From Streptomyces platensis (lineage in GTDB: Bacteria; Actinomycetota; Actinomycetes; Streptomycetales; Streptomycetaceae), in contig NZ_CP023691.1 in NCBI RefSeq assembly GCF_008704855.1, forward strand, positions 5,704,001 through 5,768,000: DNA of 64,000 nucleotides, read 5' to 3'. Position 1 is the stretch's first letter, and every line of letters begins with the position of its first letter. Position numbers and translations under genes: made by a program. Shown here piece after piece: positions 34,881 to 41,080 of the stretch. The notes below the pieces were generated by a model. The model was not told where the DNA came from. It worked only from the letters and a program-made list of their open reading frames with translations, and did no database searches.

Positions 34881-35741
34881 TCAGGCCAGTCCCCGGCGGG
34901 CGACCGCCGGGGGCCGGTGGCCGGCGATCGAGGCCACCATGTCCAGCACCTGCCGGGTCTCGGCGACCTCGTGGACGCGGTAGACCTGGGCGCCCAGCCA
35001 GGCCGAGACGGCGGTGGTCGCCAGGGTGCCCAGCACCCGCTCCTTGACCGGTCGGTCGAGCGTCTCGCCGACGAAGTCCTTGTTGGACAGCGACACCAGC
35101 ACCGGCCAGCCGGTATCCGCCATCTCGCCGAGCCGGCGGGTCGCCTCCAGGCTGTGCCGGGTGTTCTTCCCGAAGTCGTGCCCCGGATCGATCATGATCG
35201 CGTCCCGCCGGACGCCCAACTCCACGGCCCGCTCGGCCAGTCCGAGCGTCACCCGCAAGATGTCCGCCATCACGTCGTCGTAGGTCACCCGGTGCGGCCG
35301 GGTCCGCGGCTCGGCGCCGCCCGCGTGGGTGCACACCAGGCCGACGTCATAGCGCGCGGCAACCTCGGCGAGCCGTGGATCGACGCCGCCCCAGGCGTCG
35401 TTGAGCAGATCCGCCCCGGCCTCGCACACCGCCTCGCCGACCTCGTGCCGCCAGGTGTCGACGCTGATCACCACATCGGGGAAGCGCTTGCGGACCTCGG
35501 CGACGAACCCGACCGTGCGGCGGGCCTCCTCCTCGGCGCTCACCTCCTCGCCGGGACCGGCCTTGACGCCGCCGATGTCGATGATCGCGGCACCGTCGGC
35601 CACCGCCTGTTCCACCCGGGCGAGGGCGGGCTCGTCACGGAACGTGGCGCCCTGGTCGTAGAACGAGTCCGGCGTCCTGTTGACGATCGCCATGATCACC
35701 GGCTCGTGCGCGCCGAACTCGCGATTCCCCAGCCGCAGCAT
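34881..35741 (-). CDS. folP: FolP2-type dihydropteroate synthase homologue
   Basis: The 286-aa product has the pterin-binding TIM-barrel. Its motifs depart from true dihydropteroate synthases: NRTPDSFYDQG where NVTPDSFSDGG is usual, DIGGVKAGPG where DIGGESTRPG is usual, and SNKDFVGE where SRKxFLG is usual. This pattern and the neighbours LOG and tag match mycobacterial FolP2 (Rv1207), which does not replace FolP1. Folate activity is therefore doubtful. I chose the ATG at 35741 because GGGAGTC precedes it. Confidence 0.88.
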   Translation of the reverse strand: MLRLGNREFGAHEPVIMAIVNRTPDSFYDQGATFRDEPALARVEQAVADGAAIIDIGGVKAGPGEEVSAEEEARRTVGFVAEVRKRFPDVVISVDTWRHEVGEAVCEAGADLLNDAWGGVDPRLAEVAARYDVGLVCTHAGGAEPRTRPHRVTYDDVMADILRVTLGLAERAVELGVRRDAIMIDPGHDFGKNTRHSLEATRRLGEMADTGWPVLVSLSNKDFVGETLDRPVKERVLGTLATTAVSAWLGAQVYRVHEVAETRQVLDMVASIAGHRPPAVARRGLA

Positions 35742-35833
35742 TCCCTGACTCCCTCTCCGTGGTCCGGGAGCGACCCTAACTGTCACACCCGCATGGCACG
35801 ATCAGTGCAGGCACATAGTCCGGGGAGTTGGTC

Positions 35834-36283
35834 GTGTTCTGGTTCTTGCTGATCGCGATGGTCGTGGTGGTGGCCGCGGTCACGCTCGTGGTCGTCGGTG
35901 GTGGTGACGGCGGTGGGCTGCGGGATTCCGAGCCGGACCGGCTGCACGACCCGCTGCCGGAGGACCGCCCGGTGGCCCGCGCCGATGTGGACGCCGTGCG
36001 TCTCCCGGTCACCGTCCGTGGCTATCGCATGAACGACGTCGACGACGTCCTGGACCGCCTGGGCGCCGAACTCGCCGAGCGGGACGCCCGGATCGCCGAG
36101 CTGGAGGCCGCGCTGGCCGGGGCGCATGCCTCCGCCATGGGCGGCCCGGGGCTGATACAGGACGGCCCGCCGGTGCTCGGGCCGGTGCCGGAGACGGGGC
36201 CCGCCCCGAGGCCCGGCGACCGGAAAACCGCGGACGCCCCCGAAGCGCCCGGACCGCGGCCGGACGACGAGGAGCAGGCATGA
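35834..36283 (+). CDS. DivIVA-domain membrane protein
   Basis: The 149-aa product starts with a membrane span (VFWFLLIAMVVVVAAVTLVVV, residues ~1-22). A short DivIVA-type segment follows (LPVTVRGYRMNDVDDVLDRLGAEL), then a coiled coil (ERDARIAELEAAL) and a disordered Pro-rich end. The start is GTG 35834, seven bases after GGGGAG; an in-frame TTG lies at 35828. It ends in ATGA overlap with tag. A role at curved or growing membrane zones is suggested by the domain only. Confidence 0.82.
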   Translation: MFWFLLIAMVVVVAAVTLVVVGGGDGGGLRDSEPDRLHDPLPEDRPVARADVDAVRLPVTVRGYRMNDVDDVLDRLGAELAERDARIAELEAALAGAHASAMGGPGLIQDGPPVLGPVPETGPAPRPGDRKTADAPEAPGPRPDDEEQA

Positions 36284-36885
36284 GCGGCGTGGTGAGGGAA
36301 CCGGACGGCATCCCGCGCTGCCCGTGGGGACTGGAGTCGGCGCAGATGGCCGACTACCGCGCCTACCACGACACCGAATGGGGCCTGCCGGTCCATGGCG
36401 ACGACGCCCTCTTCGAGCGGATGAGCCTGGAGGCGTTCCAGTCCGGGCTCTCCTGGATCACGATCCTGCGCCGCCGCCCCGGCTTCCGCGCCGCGTTCGC
36501 CGGCTTCCACATCGCGAAGGTGGCGCGGTTCACGGACGCGGACGCCGAGCGGCTGCTCACCGACCCCGGGATCATCCGCAACCGCGCCAAGATCGCCGCG
36601 ACGATCAACAACGCCAAGGTCGCCGCCGGGCTGGCCCCCGGCGAGCTCGACGACCTGATCTGGTCCTTCGCGCCCGCCCGGGCGGGCCGGCCGGTGCCGC
36701 GTACCGTCGACGATCTCCAGCCGACGACCCCGGAGTCCACGGCGCTCGCCAAGGACCTCAAGAAGCGCGGCTTCCGCTTCGTCGGCCCGACCACCGCCTA
36801 CGCGATGATGCAGGCGTGTGGCCTGGTCAACGACCATCTGGCGGAGTGCCACGTCCGGGCGGCCGTGGAGGCGGCGGCCGGCTGA
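36280..36885 (+). CDS. tag: DNA-3-methyladenine glycosylase I
   Basis: The 201-aa Tag enzyme excises 3-methyladenine from alkylated DNA. The zinc ligands correspond to Cys in PRCPW, His in YHDTEWG, and His and Cys in NDHLAECHV; SWITILRRRPGFRAAF is the family core. It is translationally coupled to the DivIVA-like gene by an ATGA overlap. The same association holds in mycobacteria (tagA, Rv1210). Confidence 0.95.
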   Translation: MSGVVREPDGIPRCPWGLESAQMADYRAYHDTEWGLPVHGDDALFERMSLEAFQSGLSWITILRRRPGFRAAFAGFHIAKVARFTDADAERLLTDPGIIRNRAKIAATINNAKVAAGLAPGELDDLIWSFAPARAGRPVPRTVDDLQPTTPESTALAKDLKKRGFRFVGPTTAYAMMQACGLVNDHLAECHVRAAVEAAAG

Positions 36886-36919
36886 CCCGGCCGCCCGGCG
36901 GGGCCGGGACCGGGGCGGG

Positions 36920-37720
36920 TCAGCGGCCCAGGAAGACCGGCTTCTCCTTCTTCACGAACGCCTCGACCGCGATCCGGTGGTCCTCCGACGCCCCGGCCCG
37001 GCCCTGGAGTTCGTCCTCCTTGCCGAGGGTCTCGACGAGCGAGTGCCCCGCCCCGTAGGCCAGCGACTCCTTGAGCGCGGCATACGCGGCGGTCGGGCCC
37101 TGGGCCAGCCGCCGGGCGACGGCCGCGGCCTCCGCTGCCAGCTCCTCGGCCGGCACGACCTTGTTGGCGATCCCCAGCTCGTACGCCTCCTGGGCACTGA
37201 CGTTGCGCGGGAAGAGCAGCAGGTCGGCGGCCCGGCCCTGGCCGATCAGCCGCGGCAGGGTCCAGGACATCCCGGAGTCCGCGGTCAGCGCGACTCCCGC
37301 GAAGGAGGTGTTGAAGGAGGCGGAGTCGGCGACCACGCGGTAGTCGGCGGCCATCGCGAAGCCCGCGCCGGCGCCCGCGGCGACGCCGTTGACGCCCGCC
37401 ACTACGGGCTTGGGCATCTCCGTCAGCGCCGTCACGATCGGGTTGTAGTGCTCACGCACGGTGTTCATGGTCTTCCCGGAGCCGGTGGCCCGGTCCTCGG
37501 CCAGCAGGCCGATGTGCTCCTTGAGGTCCTGCCCCACGCAGAAGGCGCGCCCGGTGGCGGTCAGCAGTACGGCGCGCACGGCGGAATCGGCGGCGGCCTC
37601 CTGGAGCGTGTCCCGCAGCAGGACCTTCGCCTCGATGTTCAGCGCGTTCATCGCGTCGGGGCGGTTGAGCGTGATCGTCGCGAGTCCGTCGGTCACGTCA
37701 TAGAGCACGGTGTCGGCCAT
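36920..37720 (-). CDS. Enoyl-CoA hydratase/isomerase family protein
   Basis: The 266-aa crotonase-fold protein has the oxyanion-hole segments GRAFCVGQDLKEH and GVAAGAGAGFAMAAD. The position equivalent to one catalytic Glu of true hydratases is occupied by small residues, as in PaaG-type isomerases and dehydratases, so the reaction is uncertain. I chose the ATG at 37720 (MADTVLYDV), preceded by GGAGGGG; the frame to 37819 is leader. It is convergent with tag. Confidence 0.9.
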   Translation of the reverse strand: MADTVLYDVTDGLATITLNRPDAMNALNIEAKVLLRDTLQEAAADSAVRAVLLTATGRAFCVGQDLKEHIGLLAEDRATGSGKTMNTVREHYNPIVTALTEMPKPVVAGVNGVAAGAGAGFAMAADYRVVADSASFNTSFAGVALTADSGMSWTLPRLIGQGRAADLLLFPRNVSAQEAYELGIANKVVPAEELAAEAAAVARRLAQGPTAAYAALKESLAYGAGHSLVETLGKEDELQGRAGASEDHRIAVEAFVKKEKPVFLGR

Positions 37721-38043
37721 AGTGGGAGTCCCCTCCGTCGCGGCTCGGACTGCTCGGCAGCGGCAGTCAGCGCTCAGGATGCCGGAGATCATCGGGCCTC
37801 GGCATGTGACGTACATCAAAGATTGCGGGCGCGCCGGGGGTCGGCGGGTGGAGAAGTATTGCAGCCACCTCTCCGAATTGCGGGGGTTTGCGGGAGCGCG
37901 TTGCCGAAGGGATGCAGCCCGATGTTGGTCATCGGGTCGTTCGATGCGGGATAATGGCCTGGAAGCAATGTGTTCGATGCCGGTGACACGTGCCTATTCG
38001 GGCCGTCGGCTGAGATGAGCTGGTTTCAGGAAGGGGAACGAGC
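37721..38043. other. Intergenic region upstream of the DUF3117 gene
   Basis: This 323-bp stretch holds the divergent promoters of the enoyl-CoA hydratase and DUF3117 genes and no supported ORF. A possible promoter for DUF3117 is TTGGTC at 37925-37930 with GATAAT at 37950-37955, although the 19-bp spacer is long. Confidence 0.45.
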
Positions 38044-38211
38044 ATGGCGGCCATGAAGCCGCGGACGGGCGACGGCCCGCTCGAGGTGACCAAGGAGGGG
38101 CGGGGCATCGTCATGCGTGTTCCGCTCGAAGGCGGCGGGCGGCTCGTCGTCGAGCTGACCCCCGACGAAGCCAAGGCGCTGGGTGAGGCCCTGGACAAGG
38201 TCACCGTCTGA
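38044..38211 (+). CDS. DUF3117 small protein (Rv1211-like), 55 aa
   Basis: The short frame begins MAAMKPRTGDGPLEVTKEGR and ends LGEALDKVTV. GGAAGGGG is placed well upstream of the ATG. The sequence is the actinobacterial DUF3117 family, whose mycobacterial member Rv1211 sits in the same neighbourhood after tagA. Function unknown; no membrane segment, no cysteines. A clear terminator follows 57 bp later. Confidence 0.92.
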   Translation: MAAMKPRTGDGPLEVTKEGRGIVMRVPLEGGGRLVVELTPDEAKALGEALDKVTV

Positions 38212-38268
38212 CAAGGGCGGCGCAACCGGCGGTTTCCCGGGGCTGGCCCCGGTATCCCCAGCCGTATG

Positions 38269-38319
38269 ACGGCCCCGGCATGGGGCGCGCAGTGAAGGCG
38301 CGCCGCGTGCCGGGGCCGT
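38269..38319. terminator. Terminator after the DUF3117 gene
   Basis: The 12-bp stem (ACGGCCCCGGCA / TGCCGGGGCCGT) has an inner GGCGCGC/GCGCGCC stem and ends in TT. It sits between convergent genes, so it can also serve the O-methyltransferase. Confidence 0.8.
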
Positions 38320-38343
38320 TTCGTATATCCGGTGCTGCGTGGG

Positions 38344-39027
38344 TCAACCGCGTTTGACGGCGCAGAGCAGTCCGTCACCGACCGGCAACAGGGACGGTAC
38401 GAGAGTCGTGCTCTCTCTTACGGCCCGCAGTAGTTCCCGCAGCCGCAGCACCTCCGCGGGCTGCACCGCCGAATCGACCGTACGGCCGTCAGCGAAGACG
38501 CCTTCGAAGCAGACCAGGCCGCCGGGGCGCAGCAGCCGCAACGATTCAGCGAGGTACTCCAAGCACTCCATCAGGTCGCCGTCGCAGTACACGAGGTCGT
38601 ATCCGCCGTCCGCGAGCCGGGGCAGTACGTCCAGGGCCCGTCCGGGGATGAAGCGGGCGCGGTTCCCGGCGAAGCCCGCCGCACGAAACGCCTGCTTGGC
38701 GAACGCCTGCCGCTCGGGTTCGAGGTCCACGGTGGTCAGCACCCCGTCGGGGCGCATGCCGTGCAGGAGGTAGATGCCCGACACGCCCGTGCCGGTGCCG
38801 ATCTCGGCGACCGCCTTGGCGTCCACGGCGGCGGCGAGCAGACGGAGGGCCGAGCCGGTGCCGGTGGTCACCGTGCGGATACCGGCTTCCCGCGCGCGGT
38901 CACGGGACCAGTGCAGGGCGGCCTCGGCGCTGTCGTCGATGGTCCCGGCGCCGTACGCCTCGGCGAATGCCAAGCTCGTCTGCCGGTTGCCGGTAATGGC
39001 CCTCTCCTGTCCCCGTAGTTGACGCAA
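38344..39027 (-). CDS. Class I SAM-dependent O-methyltransferase (Rv1220c-like)
   Basis: The ~220-aa methyltransferase of the family 3 (CCoAOMT-like) type has the SAM motif AEIGTGTGVSG, TVDLEPERQ, and DLVYCDGDL. Its neighbour is sigE in divergent orientation, as Rv1220c is to sigE in M. tuberculosis. The start is unclear: the frame begins at TTG 39027 without a Shine-Dalgarno. An ATT codon at 38997 (giving ITGNRQTSLAF) has GGAGAGGG just upstream and aligns with where such proteins usually begin. Substrate unknown. Confidence 0.88.
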   Translation of the reverse strand: MRQLRGQERAITGNRQTSLAFAEAYGAGTIDDSAEAALHWSRDRAREAGIRTVTTGTGSALRLLAAAVDAKAVAEIGTGTGVSGIYLLHGMRPDGVLTTVDLEPERQAFAKQAFRAAGFAGNRARFIPGRALDVLPRLADGGYDLVYCDGDLMECLEYLAESLRLLRPGGLVCFEGVFADGRTVDSAVQPAEVLRLRELLRAVRESTTLVPSLLPVGDGLLCAVKRG

Positions 39028-39051
39028 CCGTGACTGTATCCGCTGCGTGCG

Positions 39052-39077
39052 GGAACCCGCAGATGGGACTGGACGTT
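39052..39077 (+). promoter_or_regulatory. ECF sigma promoter (GGAAC-N17-CGTT) in front of sigE
   Basis: GGAAC at 39052-39056 and CGTT at 39074-39077 are separated by exactly 17 bp, the consensus for SigE-type ECF factors. The expected transcript start is near 39083. This suggests SigE autoregulation. Confidence 0.75.
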
Positions 39078-39093
39078 AAGGAGGGGTAGCGGG

Positions 39094-40005
39094 ATGACGG
39101 GGGGATGCACGGTGACGACCGCGCGAGACGCGAACCAGGGCGAGAAGCAGGACCAAATGCAGGTCAAAACTGCTTATCCGGAGCTAACGGGCGAGGTGGA
39201 TATGGTAGGGGCTCTACTGGACACCACCAGAGCCACCAGGGGAGGTGCGGCTGCGGCGGGTGACCGAGGGGTGCTGAGGCGCTTGAAAAGGTCGTTCGCC
39301 GAGCCGAAATCCGTGACAAACACTGCTGACCGTTTCCGCCCCCATGGCCCGAAGGGCAGGGGAGGGGCCTCCACCTCCGACTCCGCGACCACCGCGACCT
39401 TTGCCGCAGACGCGGATGCGCAGGCGTGGACTCCGCCCAGCTGGGAGGAGATCGTCAGCACTCACAGTGCACGGGTCTACCGCCTCGCCTATCGCCTCAC
39501 CGGCAATCAACACGACGCCGAAGACCTCACCCAGGAGGTGTTCGTCCGCGTCTTCCGTTCGCTGTCGACGTACACCCCCGGCACCTTCGAGGGCTGGCTG
39601 CACCGCATCACGACCAACCTCTTCCTGGACATGGTCCGGCGCCGGCAGCGTATTCGCTTCGACGCGCTCGGTGACGACGCGGCCGAGCGGCTCCCCAGCC
39701 GCGAGCCCTCCCCGCAGCAGCACTTCAACGACACCCACTTCGACGCCGATGTGCAGCAGGCGCTGGACACCCTGGCGCCGGAGTTCCGCGCCGCGGTCGT
39801 GCTGTGCGACATCGAGGGCCTCTCCTACGAGGAGATCGCCGCGACTCTCGGCGTCAAGCTGGGCACGGTCCGCAGCCGGATCCACCGCGGCCGCTCCCAT
39901 CTGCGCAAGTCCCTCAAGCACCGGGCCCCGGCCACCCGCGCCGAAGAGCGCGAGCAGCGGCGCTCGCTGGCCGTGGTGCCCTCGCAGGAGGTCGGAATCG
40001 CGTGA
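39094..40005 (+). CDS. sigE: ECF RNA polymerase sigma factor SigE (mycobacterial-type)
   Basis: The product is 303 aa from the ATG at 39094. Region 2 spans RLAYRLTGNQHDAEDLTQEV to DMVRRRQRIRF, and region 4 spans LDTLAPEFRAAVVLCDIEGL to LGTVRSRIHRGR. A low-complexity N-terminal extension of ~110 residues precedes region 2. AAGGAGG at 39078-39084 supports this start, but GTG 39112 and ATG 39202 are alternatives. The next gene is its anti-sigma factor (GTGA overlap), then htrA and tatB, as with mycobacterial sigE-rseA-htrA-tatB. It is not the CseBC-controlled factor that bears the name SigE in S. coelicolor. Confidence 0.93.
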   Translation: MTGGCTVTTARDANQGEKQDQMQVKTAYPELTGEVDMVGALLDTTRATRGGAAAAGDRGVLRRLKRSFAEPKSVTNTADRFRPHGPKGRGGASTSDSATTATFAADADAQAWTPPSWEEIVSTHSARVYRLAYRLTGNQHDAEDLTQEVFVRVFRSLSTYTPGTFEGWLHRITTNLFLDMVRRRQRIRFDALGDDAAERLPSREPSPQQHFNDTHFDADVQQALDTLAPEFRAAVVLCDIEGLSYEEIAATLGVKLGTVRSRIHRGRSHLRKSLKHRAPATRAEEREQRRSLAVVPSQEVGIA

Positions 40006-40958
40006 GCGGCAACGGCGGTCCGTCCCCCGCCGAGCAGCATCTCGGCGACCGCCTTGCGGCCCTGGTCGACGGCGAGTTGGGGCATGACGCGCGCGAGCGG
40101 GTGCTCGCGCATCTCGCGACCTGCGGCAAATGCAAGGCGGAGGCCGACGCCCAGCGTCGGCTGAAAAATGTCTTCGCCCAGGCGGCACTCCCCGGGCCGT
40201 CCGAGGGCCTGCTGGCACGGCTTCAGCAATTGCCCGGCGGCGACCCCGAGGGCCCCGGCAGCCGGCTCGGCAACGGCGCGCTCGGACGCGGCGACTTCGC
40301 CAGAGGCGGCAGCGCGTTCCGCTACGTCCCCTCCGGTGGTCACTCCGGCCATGCCATGGCGGCGCTTCCCACCCAGTCGCGCGGCCGCGGCTTCCGGGTG
40401 CACGAGGTCGACCGTCCCGCGCAGCGGCGGCGGTTCGCCTTCGCGGCGGCCGGCGCGGTCTCCCTCGCGGCCTTCGCGCTGGGCGGCGCCCTGCCGCTGG
40501 AAGCGGCCGTCGACCTGCCCGGCGGACGCGTCGACAGCGGCGGCACGACCGTCACCCCGCTCAGCGTCAGCCCGGCCGCCGACAGCGGTTCCCTGCTCCG
40601 CGGCGCGGAGTTCGCCGCCAAGAACTCCGCCGGCCGGCCGCCGTCCGGCGGCCCGACCCTGGCCCCGGCCCCCAGCGCCATGGCCCTGTACGGCCCCGGT
40701 GCGGCACCCCCCGCCCCCTATGCGACGGCGGCGGCACTGCCCTCCGCGCCGGCCGGCCGCTTCGGCCTCTCCCCGCTGATAGCCGGGAGCGGTCCGGCGT
40801 CGCCGTATCACCTCGCGCCCCTGACCACCGCCACCGGCAACTCCCCGGTGCGGAAGAACCCGCCGGCGCTCCCACCGCTGGAGCCCAAGCGTCCGCTGAT
40901 CGGCTCCGCGGCCGCGGCGGGCCCCTTCGCCGAGGGCGGAGCCTCCGCCCGGCGCTGA
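40002..40958 (+). CDS. Zinc-binding anti-sigma factor (RseA-like)
   Basis: The 318-aa product starts at GTG 40002, overlapping the sigE stop (GTGA). Residues ~15-55 form an anti-sigma (ZAS) domain with the H-x3-C-x2-C motif in AHLATCGKC. A membrane span follows at ~146-165 (FAFAAAGAVSLAAFALGGAL), then ~150 residues of Pro/Ala-rich extracytoplasmic sequence. It should hold SigE at the membrane until envelope stress releases it. It lies 122 bp ahead of the HtrA gene. Confidence 0.93.
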   Translation: MSGNGGPSPAEQHLGDRLAALVDGELGHDARERVLAHLATCGKCKAEADAQRRLKNVFAQAALPGPSEGLLARLQQLPGGDPEGPGSRLGNGALGRGDFARGGSAFRYVPSGGHSGHAMAALPTQSRGRGFRVHEVDRPAQRRRFAFAAAGAVSLAAFALGGALPLEAAVDLPGGRVDSGGTTVTPLSVSPAADSGSLLRGAEFAAKNSAGRPPSGGPTLAPAPSAMALYGPGAAPPAPYATAAALPSAPAGRFGLSPLIAGSGPASPYHLAPLTTATGNSPVRKNPPALPPLEPKRPLIGSAAAAGPFAEGGASARR

Positions 40959-41080
40959 CCGTCCCCTGCGCGGCCCCACACGGAACTGGTTGAATCGCTG
41001 TGGGGCGGCGCACCCCTGACCGGGCGCGTCCGCGAGGTGGTGGTGGCCCGCGCACGACGCGGGCGAACTCTGGGGAGAGC

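Noticed and set aside
37925..37955. TTGGTC ... GATAAT as a firm promoter for DUF3117
   Set aside because: The 19-bp spacer is longer than normal and only the -10 is good, so it is mentioned only as a possibility.
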